DNA of 64,000 nucleotides from Segatella maculosa DSM 19339 = JCM 15638 (GTDB lineage Bacteria; Bacteroidota; Bacteroidia; Bacteroidales; Bacteroidaceae): assembly GCF_000382385.1 (NCBI RefSeq), contig NZ_KB908320.1, forward strand, positions 124,001 through 188,000. The letters run 5' to 3'. Below the pieces are notes generated by a model. It did no database searches. It was not told the DNA's origin and worked only from the letters and a program-made list of their open reading frames with translations. Position numbers and translations under genes: made by a program. Positions 1-8,254 of the stretch are shown here, one piece after another; positions within the stretch are counted from its first letter, which is position 1, and the number at the start of each line of letters is the position of its first letter.

Positions 1-376
1 AAAAATCAATATGGTAGACTTATAAAGAGTCAATAAAGCCTCCCCCATCACGTACAATATCACGAATAATATTTGTAAAACTCCTGCTTCGGTGTTGCGA
101 AGTTTAATTTTTTCCTTAGTCTCCTGTTGATTTTAGCCTGAAGCTATCCAGTGCAACCTGCGTACAATCGCCCGGCAAATCCGCTGCCGTTGTCTTGCGA
201 TGCTCTCGCATGCAGGGCATGAGCAGCCTCCACGCGGTCTTGCCCGGCGGCATGACTTGCACTTTTCATGATAAGGACATTCGTGCTGCGCTCTACCCTA
301 TGTGAGTTCGATATGAGCCCCATGGAGGAAAAACAGGAAAAACTGTGTCTCTGAAGCATCGGATTAATGGAAAACA

Positions 377-630
377 AAAAAGGAACACTCGTCCGACGGC
401 TCGGAAGATAGTAAAACAAAAAAAGAACGCTCGTCGCCCGCGGGCGAAGATAGTAAAATGTAAAAAGAATGTTCTTCGCCCGCGGGCGAAGCTAAAAAAT
501 GTAAAAAGAACGTTCGTCGCCCGTAGGCGATGATAAAAAATGTAAAAGAAATGCTCGTCGCCCACGGGCGAAGATAAAAAACGTGAAAGAAACGTTCGTC
601 GCCCGTGGGCGATGATAAAAAATATAAAAA
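377..630. repeat. Tandem palindromic array A, 41-42 bp period
   Basis: Five units carry the 14-bp palindrome TCGCCCNNGGGCGA, starting at 434, 476, 517, 558 and 599, that is 41-42 bp apart. They are joined by an A-rich linker of the type AGATAAAAAATGTAAAAAGAA. The flanking units on both sides keep dyad symmetry with different letters (TCCGA/TCGGA on the left near 392, GTCCGA/TCGGAC on the right near 640-665). The palindrome family is the same as that in the array at 60442-60622. Confidence 0.9.
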
Positions 631-808
631 GGAACTGTCGTCCGACGCCGTAGAACCATCGGACGGGTACTTTTACCCCGAGCCGCGCTCTACCATCGTG
701 AGGGTGGCATGGCCGTCTTTTGTCTTACTTGTAATAAAAGCTCTTTTGAAGACATACCATCGTGAGGACTTGATTGCCGCCCTTGTCGACTATCAAATGC
801 TATCTATC

Positions 809-856
809 GAAACCGACCGACAACGTTTCGTCTTGTAAAACATGTCGGTCGGTTTC
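809..856. terminator. Perfect 14-bp inverted repeat downstream of the HAD gene
   Basis: GAAACCGACCGACA at 809-822 is the exact reverse complement of 843-856, with a 20-base loop. It lies about 40 bp past the stop of the minus-strand polysaccharide operon, so it may end or stabilise that transcript. Neither strand has a following T-run, so a classic intrinsic terminator is not certain. Confidence 0.45.
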
Positions 857-893
857 TGTTAGGAGGTAAAAAGATAAGATTATTGAGAGCTTT

Positions 894-1322
894 CTAAATC
901 TGCCACCAATGCTTCTTTTTATGATTGCTGTGTGGCAAGCCTTGATTGTAACGTTCTCTTATAAGTTGGTTAAGTGTGATTCTCTCATTGACAATCCTAT
1001 ATATCTGCCCCCAGTCGGGCAGCCCTCCGACATTTCGGTCATCAATGAACATATCTACTTTCAGCTTTCTGGAATAATGATTGTTGTTTTCAATCTTTTC
1101 TTCCGGGTAGTCTCTGTTTACAGCCCAGAACTCCACACCATGCTGTCTACACCATTCTACGGCTTCGTCGAGGGCTCCTTCTTCCCTGACGCTCCAGAGA
1201 ATAAGCTGATGACCGTCTGCAATCAGTCGCCGAAGCGTCTCTGTTGCGAACGGAATCTCTTCGCCGATAGCTGGATATTCATGGGTAACTATCGTACCAT
1301 CAAAATCGACTGCGATTTTCAT
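894..1322 (-). CDS. Small HAD-superfamily phosphatase (BT0820-like)
   Basis: This is a 142-residue protein starting MKIAVDFDGTIV, the DxDGT(I/V) nucleophile motif I of HAD hydrolases. A central WSVREEG region fits motif II, and DMFIDDRN near residue 90 gives the paired acidic motif IV. Small proteins of this type in Bacteroidetes are cytoplasmic phosphatases without an assigned substrate. The start codon lies 2 bases from the stop of the Wzc-type kinase gene, so the two are co-transcribed as the end of the exopolysaccharide operon. That suggests, without proving, a role in sugar-phosphate metabolism for the polymer. Confidence 0.8.
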   Translation of the reverse strand: MKIAVDFDGTIVTHEYPAIGEEIPFATETLRRLIADGHQLILWSVREEGALDEAVEWCRQHGVEFWAVNRDYPEEKIENNNHYSRKLKVDMFIDDRNVGGLPDWGQIYRIVNERITLNQLIRERYNQGLPHSNHKKKHWWQI

Positions 1323-1324
1323 TG

Positions 1325-3868
1325 TTATTGTTTGATTGAACTGTCGTTTTTATCTCTATAAGAATTATTATTTCTGTCATAGCCTCCATAGGTGTTATAT
1401 GAATTGTATGAGTTGGCTATATATGAATTATTATTATAGCGACCATAGCCGTATTTCGCATACTTTCCATACTTTGCATATCGTCCATAGCCATAATAAT
1501 AACCATATTTTTTCTTGGTCATATCCAGACCATTGATAACGATGGACATGTTTGGCAACTTCTTCTCCATAGCCAGACTATTAATAAGCACGAAGCTGTC
1601 TTTTGTCGTATAGTCTGCGCGACAGAGATATACCGTGGCATCAATGATACGTGCAAGCTGTAAAGTATCTGTTACCAAGCCTACTGGAGCCGTATCGATG
1701 ATGATATAATCATACATCTCTCTAAGTTTATTTACAATACCGTCAAGACTTTCACGCGCCAACAATTCCGCTGGGTTTGGTGGAGTTGGTCCGGCCATCA
1801 ATAAGTCTAACCGTTTGTTGACTCCCGAGGGTAAAATCTGGGCCTGAATATCCTCTATTGTCGAGTTTCTATGTACCAACAGATTTGTAATACCATGGTG
1901 ATGATCGTTGATTTCAAACAATTCAGCCAAACGAGGTTTACGGATATCAAGACCTAAAAGAATTACTTTCTTACCTAAAAGTGCAAAACTGACGGCTAAG
2001 TTGGCAGCAGTAAACGTCTTACCTTCACCTGAAGTGGAAGATGTGAATGCAATAACCTTTTCGTTTTCACGGAGCATGAACTGCAAATTGGTACGCATAC
2101 CACGGAAGATTTCTTCCATTAGGTTGTTCTTATTCTCATGAACCACGACATCGGCCTTGGATTTTGCTTGATCACTTGCAATCGGGACATCACCCAATAT
2201 TGGAAGTTTTGTAAGACGTATGACATCGTTACGGCCTTCAATCTTGTAGTGAAAGAACTCTCCGATAATGATAATGATCGTCGGAATTGAAAGACCGATG
2301 ATGAGGGCTATCAAGTAGAACATCGAATTATTCGGACTGACTTTTCCTTGGAATTCAGGCTCATCTATCAATCTTCCCTTATCTGCCGTTGCTGCCAATG
2401 AAATTGAATTCTCTTCCCTTTTCTGTAACAACATTAAATAAAGTCCGGATTTCACCTCCTGCTGCCTTCCTATTTGGGTCAAGATACGTTCTTGTTCAGG
2501 TGTAGCAACAACCTTTCCGCTGTATTGCTTGAACTGGCTGATAAGCGCATTACGTTGGATTTCTAAACCTTTGCGAGCCTGCGCCATCGCCTTACGTATG
2601 CTGCTACTAAGATCATCAAGCTGTGATGTCAATGGTGTAACTATCGGGCTTGATTCACTTGCACTACGCAAAAGGCGTTTTCTTTCCAAAGCAATATTGT
2701 TATACTTATCTATTAAAGATGTTGTACTTTGATCCGACAATCCTACGTTTGACGGCATTGGCTCATACCGATTGGAAGGGTTGTTCTGGTAGGATGTAAG
2801 CTCTGCCAAGAGAACTAATTGAGTGTTAGCTTGGGTCAGACGCTGACTGAACTCGTCTTGATTATCGAATGCTTGACTTGCATTCAGTTTCAGCTCTACC
2901 ATATTATTCCTTCTCTTGAAGTTTTCTAACTTATCTTCTGTTAGTCCTAATTCAGAGTTTATCTTTTCCAAACGCGAGTTGATGAACTTCTCTGTCCTGA
3001 TAGCAATTTGATTTTTATCGTCATTAGCTTGTCGATTATAACATATTGAAAGCTGTTTCAGATAGTCTATCGCTCTCTGACGATCTACATCTACCAATGT
3101 CAGTTGTGCAATAGTCGTTGACTTGGAAGTTTGGCTGACAGACAAGGCACCTTGATATTGGTAAGCTGCATTATTAGGAGAATTGAGAATAATATGCACC
3201 TTGTCGTCTGAAGTCATCTTCATGGCATAAGGTGATAGGTTCTCTGACACCGTGAGCACACCGGCCCGTGTATAGATCGTAATAGGAAACCTGGAGAAAG
3301 TCTTGTCAAAGGAGTATGGGCCGGTTGCATAAGTATCATCAATTGGAACAAAGTAATTACCCACCAGCCGATATTTACCATTTTCATAAGTAAGTATCAT
3401 GCTAATCGGACGGTTCAACTTCTCCAAATTCACGGGGTCAAGATCCACTATAAGAGGTTCTGTCTTATAAAGGAGACGGTCTTTTACCTTTCCTTTATTA
3501 TAATAGCTCACATAGAGTTTCAAATCTCGCACGGCACTTTGTGCCAACGTATGAGAGGAAAGTATCTCCATCTCATTGTCAATTCCAGAAGAATAGGATA
3601 TCAATCCAAGATTATTCGTATTCTGGATACTGTTATTCCCGCCTCTACGTGAACTTTGTTCTTCTTTGATTAAGAGCTTGGCATAAGCCTGATAGACCGG
3701 CGTCGTATATCGAAGATAGACATAAGCAACAGCGACACAGCCCAAAACCGAAAAGATGAACCATGACCAATTCAGTACAAGAGAAGTATAGATAGCCCTA
3801 AAGTTAAAGAGACTCTTTGTCTCTAATTGCAACATATCTTCACTTGCTTTTTCCTTATTTTCATCCAT
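1325..3868 (-). CDS. wzc: Wzc-type polysaccharide co-polymerase and tyrosine autokinase
   Basis: An 847-residue inner-membrane protein that controls chain length and export of surface polysaccharide. Residues 36-53 and about 516-537 are the two membrane helices of a Wzz-type domain, and the long region between them is periplasmic with coiled-coil-prone stretches around 290-450. The cytoplasmic BY-kinase domain has Walker A SSTSGEGKT at 610-618, the A' motif LLGLDIRKPR near 637-646, and Walker B YIIIDTAPVG at 721-730. The tail (785-847) contains 17 tyrosines, the autophosphorylation cluster. It follows rmlA and the initiating glycosyltransferase on the same strand. The partner outer-membrane exporter is not adjacent; the only Wza-like gene in the window is at 41903. 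Assignment to the family is secure. Confidence 0.95.
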   Translation of the reverse strand: MDENKEKASEDMLQLETKSLFNFRAIYTSLVLNWSWFIFSVLGCVAVAYVYLRYTTPVYQAYAKLLIKEEQSSRRGGNNSIQNTNNLGLISYSSGIDNEMEILSSHTLAQSAVRDLKLYVSYYNKGKVKDRLLYKTEPLIVDLDPVNLEKLNRPISMILTYENGKYRLVGNYFVPIDDTYATGPYSFDKTFSRFPITIYTRAGVLTVSENLSPYAMKMTSDDKVHIILNSPNNAAYQYQGALSVSQTSKSTTIAQLTLVDVDRQRAIDYLKQLSICYNRQANDDKNQIAIRTEKFINSRLEKINSELGLTEDKLENFKRRNNMVELKLNASQAFDNQDEFSQRLTQANTQLVLLAELTSYQNNPSNRYEPMPSNVGLSDQSTTSLIDKYNNIALERKRLLRSASESSPIVTPLTSQLDDLSSSIRKAMAQARKGLEIQRNALISQFKQYSGKVVATPEQERILTQIGRQQEVKSGLYLMLLQKREENSISLAATADKGRLIDEPEFQGKVSPNNSMFYLIALIIGLSIPTIIIIIGEFFHYKIEGRNDVIRLTKLPILGDVPIASDQAKSKADVVVHENKNNLMEEIFRGMRTNLQFMLRENEKVIAFTSSTSGEGKTFTAANLAVSFALLGKKVILLGLDIRKPRLAELFEINDHHHGITNLLVHRNSTIEDIQAQILPSGVNKRLDLLMAGPTPPNPAELLARESLDGIVNKLREMYDYIIIDTAPVGLVTDTLQLARIIDATVYLCRADYTTKDSFVLINSLAMEKKLPNMSIVINGLDMTKKKYGYYYGYGRYAKYGKYAKYGYGRYNNNSYIANSYNSYNTYGGYDRNNNSYRDKNDSSIKQ

Positions 3869-3904
3869 ATTTAATATAATGTAATTAAAATATTTGTCTT
3901 ATTT

Positions 3905-4789
3905 TTAGTTTCTCACTTCCTCTATCAATGACATGAGGTATTTTCCATAGTCGGTCTTCTGCATGGGTATGGCATCTTCAAAGAGTTGTTCCTTAGTAAT
4001 CCAACCTTGTTGATAGGCTATCTCTTCAAGACAGGCAATTTTAAGCCCTTGACGTTTTTCTATCACCTCAATAAAGTTACTTGCTTCAGAAAGACTGTCG
4101 TGCGTTCCTGTATCCAACCATGCAAAACCTCTCTGGAGAGGTCTTACTTTTAGGTGCTTCAGATCTAAATAAACCTTATTTACAGAGGTTATTTCCAATT
4201 CTCCACGTTCACTTGGCTTGAGTTGCCTTGCTATTTCAACCACACTATTGGGATAGAAATACAAACCAACGACAGCATAATTACTCTTCGGGACTACCGG
4301 CTTCTCTTCTATACTCAAGCAATTTCCATCTTTATCGAACTCTGCCACTCCGTAACGTTCAGGGTCATTGACATAATAACCAAAGACAGTGGCTTGTTGT
4401 TTTTTTTCAGCAGCAGTCACACTTTCTTTCAAAAGTTGTGTCAGTCCGGCTCCATGAAAAATATTATCACCGAGGACCAAACACACTGCATCATCGTCAA
4501 TGAAGTTCTCTCCAATAATAAAGGCTTGTGCCAATCCATCTGGACTGGGTTGTTCTGCATACTCAAAGTGTACTCCTAACTCATGTCCATCACCCAACAA
4601 ACGTTGAAAGCCGGGTAAATCAAACGGTGTTGAGATGATAAGAATATCTTTGATTCCGGCAAGCATCAACACTGATACGGGATAATAAATCATCGGTTTG
4701 TCGAAGATTGGAATCAGTTGCTTACTTATACCTTTCGTTATTGGGTAGAGACGAGTGCCAGAGCCTCCTGCTAAAACAATACCTTTCAT
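3905..4789 (-). CDS. rmlA: Glucose-1-phosphate thymidylyltransferase
   Basis: A 294-residue nucleotidyltransferase making dTDP-glucose from dTTP and glucose-1-phosphate, the first step to dTDP-rhamnose and related sugars. The N-terminus has the pyrophosphorylase signature [11 protein letters not shown] followed by [27 protein letters not shown] near residue 105 carries the substrate-binding and metal-site aspartate, and the EEKP motif lies near 160. Length is typical. It sits between the sugar-phosphate transferase and wzc in one minus-strand operon. No rmlB, rmlC or rmlD lies nearby, so the rest of the pathway must be elsewhere. Confidence 0.95.
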   Translation of the reverse strand: MKGIVLAGGSGTRLYPITKGISKQLIPIFDKPMIYYPVSVLMLAGIKDILIISTPFDLPGFQRLLGDGHELGVHFEYAEQPSPDGLAQAFIIGENFIDDDAVCLVLGDNIFHGAGLTQLLKESVTAAEKKQQATVFGYYVNDPERYGVAEFDKDGNCLSIEEKPVVPKSNYAVVGLYFYPNSVVEIARQLKPSERGELEITSVNKVYLDLKHLKVRPLQRGFAWLDTGTHDSLSEASNFIEVIEKRQGLKIACLEEIAYQQGWITKEQLFEDAIPMQKTDYGKYLMSLIEEVRN

Positions 4790-4831
4790 ATCCGTCTATT
4801 TTGATTTTTGATTTCAATTTCTTACATTTAA

Positions 4832-6238
4832 TTAATAAGCATGCTTATCAGGCACGATAATGCTGTAGGCTGTCTTAAGAATAATCCTCAAATCAAGCAT
4901 GAAACTCCAGTGTTCGATATACCAAATATCGAGTTCCACACGCTTCTGCATCTGCCAGAGTTCTTTGGTTTCTCCACGATAACCGGTTACTTGAGCCAAG
5001 CCTGTGATGCCTGGTTTACAAAAGTGACGCACCATATATTTGTCTATCAAGCCGCTATACACCTCGGTATGGTGCAGCATATGAGGCCGTGGTCCGACAA
5101 TACTCATGTCACCTTTGAGTACATTCCAGAATTGAGGTAGTTCATCAATATTTGTTCTTCGCATCAAATTCCCAAAAGGAAACTTGCGAGGATCGTCTTT
5201 TGTGGCTTGTTCTGTATCAGCATTTGCATTGGTGTACATGCTGCGGAACTTGTAACATTTGAACGGATGCCCCTCAAAACCTGTTCGTTCTTGTATGAAA
5301 AAGACCGATCCCGGGCTTTGCATTTTGATGATAAGAGCTATTATAGGAATAAAAGGTAGAAGGCAAAGACATGCAAACGCAGATACGACAAGGTCGAAAG
5401 TACGTTTGATTAATCGGTTCCCCATAAAAGAAAGGGGCTCGGTATGATTTGTATATAATAATGTATCGCCCATGTATTCTGGCTTCAGACGAAGACGATA
5501 AGTACCAAACATACGTGGAAGATAGAAGAAACGGATGACATTTGCATCACAGTATCTCATGATTTGCGCAATGAAATCATTATAATCATGGCTGAGACAA
5601 CAGAATATTTCTTCAGCAATCAGCACGTCAGGAGTTTGCATCTCCTTGTCAAAATCATCAAGACTTCCTAAGTAAGCCAATGTATGTGGACAATTTTTCA
5701 TCTCTCTATTGGCATAATATCCTCGCACTTGATACCCCATAGTAGGGTCTAATGTCATAGCCTTATAAAGTTCGATGAGTGCCTGATCATGCCCTACAAG
5801 CACCACTTGCCGTGAGTTGTGTCCAGCTTGCCTCAAATAGTTTAGCAGACTACGTTCAACAAATCGGCTAATGATAATGACGGCAAAACTTGTCACGGCA
5901 TAAAGAAAGGAAATATGAAAGAAGTTCTCCTTGGGATTCAAGAAGCTTAGCAGTATATAGGTAATAATGACATGGGTTGTCACCAATTGAAACACTCTAA
6001 GAAAGATTTTATCAAAATCAATCCTACGATAGTGCACAATTGTCTGAAAGAAATATTGTGCAATGCCCATGGCAGCATTGACCACGAATAGTGTAATCTT
6101 TGTTTCGTTATGGAAATAAAGAGGTATATCATTGGGTAGTAGTTCGATTAAACAGACAAAAATGACATTGATAATCACAAAGTCACTTATTGTAACCAGC
6201 TGGCGTACAAAGTCGTTCCTACTAAGATTTTGTTTCAT
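4832..6238 (-). CDS. Undecaprenyl-phosphate sugar-1-phosphate transferase (WcaJ/WbaP family)
   Basis: A 468-residue membrane enzyme that starts repeat-unit synthesis by moving a sugar-1-phosphate onto undecaprenyl phosphate. The N-terminal half has about four hydrophobic segments (roughly 15-35, 45-65, 80-100, 108-128) and a CoA-binding-like domain. The C-terminal catalytic domain begins at KRTFDLVVS near 277, contains another membrane segment, and shows the family signatures ERTGFEGHPF, YKFRSM, RRTNIDELPQFWNV and DMSIVGPRPH. It is the first gene of the exopolysaccharide operon and has a consensus promoter 60 bases upstream. The sugar transferred (glucose or galactose) cannot be told from sequence. 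Confidence 0.93.
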   Translation of the reverse strand: MKQNLSRNDFVRQLVTISDFVIINVIFVCLIELLPNDIPLYFHNETKITLFVVNAAMGIAQYFFQTIVHYRRIDFDKIFLRVFQLVTTHVIITYILLSFLNPKENFFHISFLYAVTSFAVIIISRFVERSLLNYLRQAGHNSRQVVLVGHDQALIELYKAMTLDPTMGYQVRGYYANREMKNCPHTLAYLGSLDDFDKEMQTPDVLIAEEIFCCLSHDYNDFIAQIMRYCDANVIRFFYLPRMFGTYRLRLKPEYMGDTLLYTNHTEPLSFMGNRLIKRTFDLVVSAFACLCLLPFIPIIALIIKMQSPGSVFFIQERTGFEGHPFKCYKFRSMYTNANADTEQATKDDPRKFPFGNLMRRTNIDELPQFWNVLKGDMSIVGPRPHMLHHTEVYSGLIDKYMVRHFCKPGITGLAQVTGYRGETKELWQMQKRVELDIWYIEHWSFMLDLRIILKTAYSIIVPDKHAY

Positions 6239-6299
6239 TGCACACTTTTTAATTCAGCTTTTGTGTCAGATTACCAACTACTGATATATTATAATTGTG

Positions 6300-6330
6300 C
6301 AAAGTTAGTAAAAAAATGGCAAATCTGAAA
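6300..6330 (-). promoter_or_regulatory. Bacteroidetes-type promoter of the exopolysaccharide operon
   Basis: Read on the minus strand this is TTTC, 19 bases, then TAACTTTG, one mismatch from the Bacteroidetes consensus TTTG-N19-TAnnTTTG. It lies about 60 bases upstream of the sugar transferase start and would drive the four-gene operon to position 894. Confidence 0.7.
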
Positions 6331-6404
6331 CTTTAATGCTACTTTTATGTAAGTTATAAGTATTCTTTAATGACTTTTATTTTATATCTGCAAATATCAA
6401 CCCA

Positions 6405-6442
6405 TAAAAAACGCCCCGTTCTAGTCAGTATTTGAACGGAGC
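6405..6442 (-). terminator. Intrinsic terminator of the bamD-rpoZ-DUF4293 operon
   Basis: On the minus strand GCTCCGTTC (6442-6434) pairs with GAACGGGGC (6421-6413) and is followed by GTTTTTT. It stands about 20 bases past the stop of the DUF4293 gene. Confidence 0.8.
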
Positions 6443-6464
6443 TTATGACGGTATAAATATTGCT

Positions 6465-6908
6465 TCATCGAACTCTGTCAGCCGCCCGAACCAACTTCTC
6501 GTCTGCAAGAATTGCATGTCGCGCCACAAAATAAAGAATAGCAGCGACAATGGGCAGAATGGAGGAGAAATGAGGTTTCACCACTGCCGTCGATGTGAAG
6601 CAAAGAAAGGCATAATAGGCATACCACACAACTATCAATACCATGTTTATCACGCAAAGACGAGCTTGGAACAGCCGATGATGATACTTAAAAATGGCCC
6701 ATAGCGTGAGCGGACATGTCAGCAATAAAATCACGAACAACGGACTTAATGTGAAAGACACGCCGCTTTTGCTGCGAATCCAAAGATTGGTCACCTGACT
6801 ATCTATGTCCATGCTTTGAGTCACCAGCGTCGCTACGGGCAGGCAAAGGCATACGATGATCAACACCAATGCCGCTAGCATGAACAATGTTTGCTTACGC
6901 TGTATCAT
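6465..6908 (-). CDS. DUF4293 family membrane protein
   Basis: A 147-residue protein with four predicted membrane segments, at about 8-28, 52-72, 84-104 and 112-132. The opening MIQRKQTLFMLAALVLI is characteristic of the Bacteroidetes DUF4293 family, whose function is unknown. Its start codon shares a base with the stop of rpoZ (TAATG), so it is translated as part of the bamD-rpoZ operon. This order is common in Bacteroidales. The basis is family resemblance and synteny; no activity can be inferred. Confidence 0.85.
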   Translation of the reverse strand: MIQRKQTLFMLAALVLIIVCLCLPVATLVTQSMDIDSQVTNLWIRSKSGVSFTLSPLFVILLLTCPLTLWAIFKYHHRLFQARLCVINMVLIVVWYAYYAFLCFTSTAVVKPHFSSILPIVAAILYFVARHAILADEKLVRAADRVR

Positions 6909-7246
6909 TATGCTTCTCCGTTAGCACCATCCTTCGACGGGTCGCGCCAGTAGACGTTGCCATTGATAAGTTCTTCCGTCGCAAGCAGTGTAGGCTTTGG
7001 GAGCTTCTCATAATAGCGTGAGATTTCTATCTGTTCACGATTTTCAAAGACTTCTTCAAGCGAATCGTTGTAAGAAGCAAATTCGGAAAGCTTCTTGTTC
7101 AGGTCCTGCTTGATTTCAACGGAAATCTGATTGGCGCGTTTTGAGATGATTGCCACACTTTCATAAATGTTACCGGTTTCCTTGCACAAATCCATAATGT
7201 TGCGGGTAACAGTGTCTACCGGTGCTTTTGATTTCTTGTAATCCAT
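6908..7246 (-). CDS. rpoZ: RNA polymerase omega subunit (Bacteroidetes type)
   Basis: A 112-residue protein starting MDYKKSKAPVDTVTRN. The segment GNIYESVAIISKRANQIS matches the omega core, in which a conserved helix clamps the beta' subunit; the C-terminal acidic extension is typical of Bacteroidetes homologues. A longer open frame reaches 7432, but that part runs over the bamD gene in another frame. The ATG at 7246 leaves a 7-base gap to the bamD stop at 7254 and gives the known N-terminus. It is the middle gene of an operon with bamD and DUF4293. Confidence 0.88.
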   Translation of the reverse strand: MDYKKSKAPVDTVTRNIMDLCKETGNIYESVAIISKRANQISVEIKQDLNKKLSEFASYNDSLEEVFENREQIEISRYYEKLPKPTLLATEELINGNVYWRDPSKDGANGEA

Positions 7247-7253
7247 TAGTTTA

Positions 7254-8105
7254 TTATTTATTGTCGTTATTATTCGAGGAATCTTCCCCCGTAAACTTTT
7301 TGCACTTGGCAATATATTTTTCGGCCGTACTCTTGTCTTTCGAATCGGGGAACTGGTTGATAAAGCCATAGCATTCGTCTTCTGCATCCTGATAGCGTTC
7401 CAAACGCTTTGCCTCCACGCTTTGCTCGGCAAGTTCGAACTTACTCTTCATCAGCAGGACGGAAAAATCTTCACGCAAGGAAGTATAGGGATAGTCTTTC
7501 AATGCGTTTTGACAAGTGACGATACATGCTTCGTAATTGTTACCGCCGTCAGAACAGTTACCGAAATAAGGCCCGAGGTTATAATAGAGGCGTGCTGAAT
7601 AAAGCTCCTTCAAAACCAGTTTATCCTGTAGTTCGAACAATCGCTTTTGGGCTTCAGGCTTCAACTTCGAATCGGGGAAAAGGTCAAGGAATGTTTGAAA
7701 GGCACTGATAGAGGAAACAGTCGTCGATTGGTCAAGACGCGGTTCAGGCGTACTCTTATACAGACTCAGGCCTTCATAATAATGCGCCATTTCAACCAAA
7801 TATCCCTTCGGATAAGACTGGTAGTAACGCTTGAATGCTTGAGCCGCCCCTTCATAATCTAAACTGTTATATTCTGCCATTGCCAACATATAAAGGCTTT
7901 CCTGCGCATTGTCTGTTCCTTTTTCAATGTTGATCAAATCCGTCAGCAAAGTAATGGCCTGCGCATATCTCCCGTCGGCGTAGCACTCTTTTGCGAATTC
8001 GTATTTGTACCGATAATCATCTGTCTTATACACCTTATTGAATTCGGGTGCACAGCCTATGAGAAGCAATGTCGTGCATATGGGGATTAATATCTTTTTC
8101 TTCAT
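7254..8105 (-). CDS. bamD: Outer-membrane assembly lipoprotein BamD
   Basis: A 283-residue lipoprotein that works with BamA to fold outer-membrane barrels. The ATG at 8105 (MKKKILIPICTTLLLIGC) is preferred to one seven codons upstream because it gives a clean lipoprotein signal, with the lipobox cysteine near residue 18. Repeated helical pairs with TPR character follow (for example YADGRYAQAITLLTDLI and YNSLDYEGAAQAFKRYY), as in the YfiO/BamD family. The last motif DEDEC/FINQFPDSKDKSTAEKYI is another TPR. It heads the operon and has a textbook promoter directly upstream. Confidence 0.93.
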   Translation of the reverse strand: MKKKILIPICTTLLLIGCAPEFNKVYKTDDYRYKYEFAKECYADGRYAQAITLLTDLINIEKGTDNAQESLYMLAMAEYNSLDYEGAAQAFKRYYQSYPKGYLVEMAHYYEGLSLYKSTPEPRLDQSTTVSSISAFQTFLDLFPDSKLKPEAQKRLFELQDKLVLKELYSARLYYNLGPYFGNCSDGGNNYEACIVTCQNALKDYPYTSLREDFSVLLMKSKFELAEQSVEAKRLERYQDAEDECYGFINQFPDSKDKSTAEKYIAKCKKFTGEDSSNNNDNK

Positions 8106-8123
8106 ATCGAACATTTTGAGTTG

Positions 8124-8154
8124 CAAAGTTACTTACTTTTATAGGATTTACAAA
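8124..8154 (-). promoter_or_regulatory. Consensus promoter of bamD
   Basis: On the minus strand TTTG, exactly 19 bases, then TAACTTTG: a perfect match to the Bacteroidetes primary sigma factor consensus. It lies about 20 bases upstream of the chosen bamD start at 8105, so it also supports that start over the upstream ATG at 8126, which lies inside the -7 box. Confidence 0.88.
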
Positions 8155-8216
8155 GTAAATAACACACTTTTTCGCAATTAATTAGCCTTTATAACGTATA
8201 ATCGCAGAGAATTTAG

Positions 8217-8224
8217 TAAATTTG
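8217..8224 (+). promoter_or_regulatory. -7 element of uvrB
   Basis: TAAATTTG followed by C matches the TAnnTTTG -7 box, 30 bases before the uvrB start. No good -33 box is seen 19-20 bases upstream. Confidence 0.5.
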
Positions 8225-8254
8225 CAGCTTTCAGAATAACAGCAATCATAAAGC

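Larger units (their letters stand above)
1..893. other. Non-coding stretch left of the HAD phosphatase
   Basis: I see no convincing gene in the first 893 bases. Short open frames here run through low-complexity AAAA/GCCC repeats and resemble no family I know. The stretch holds a 41-42 bp palindromic repeat array (about 377-630), a twice-occurring 12-base segment ACCATCGTGAGG near 692 and 756, and a perfect 14-bp inverted repeat at 809-856. The first 340 bases show nothing I can name. Confidence 0.6.

Noticed and set aside
293..838. Open frames through the repeat array (for example 345-533 and 605-838 plus, 144-565 minus)
   Set aside because: They consist of the array's AAAA and GCCC words, have low-complexity Lys/Arg or Phe content, no family resemblance and no promoter.
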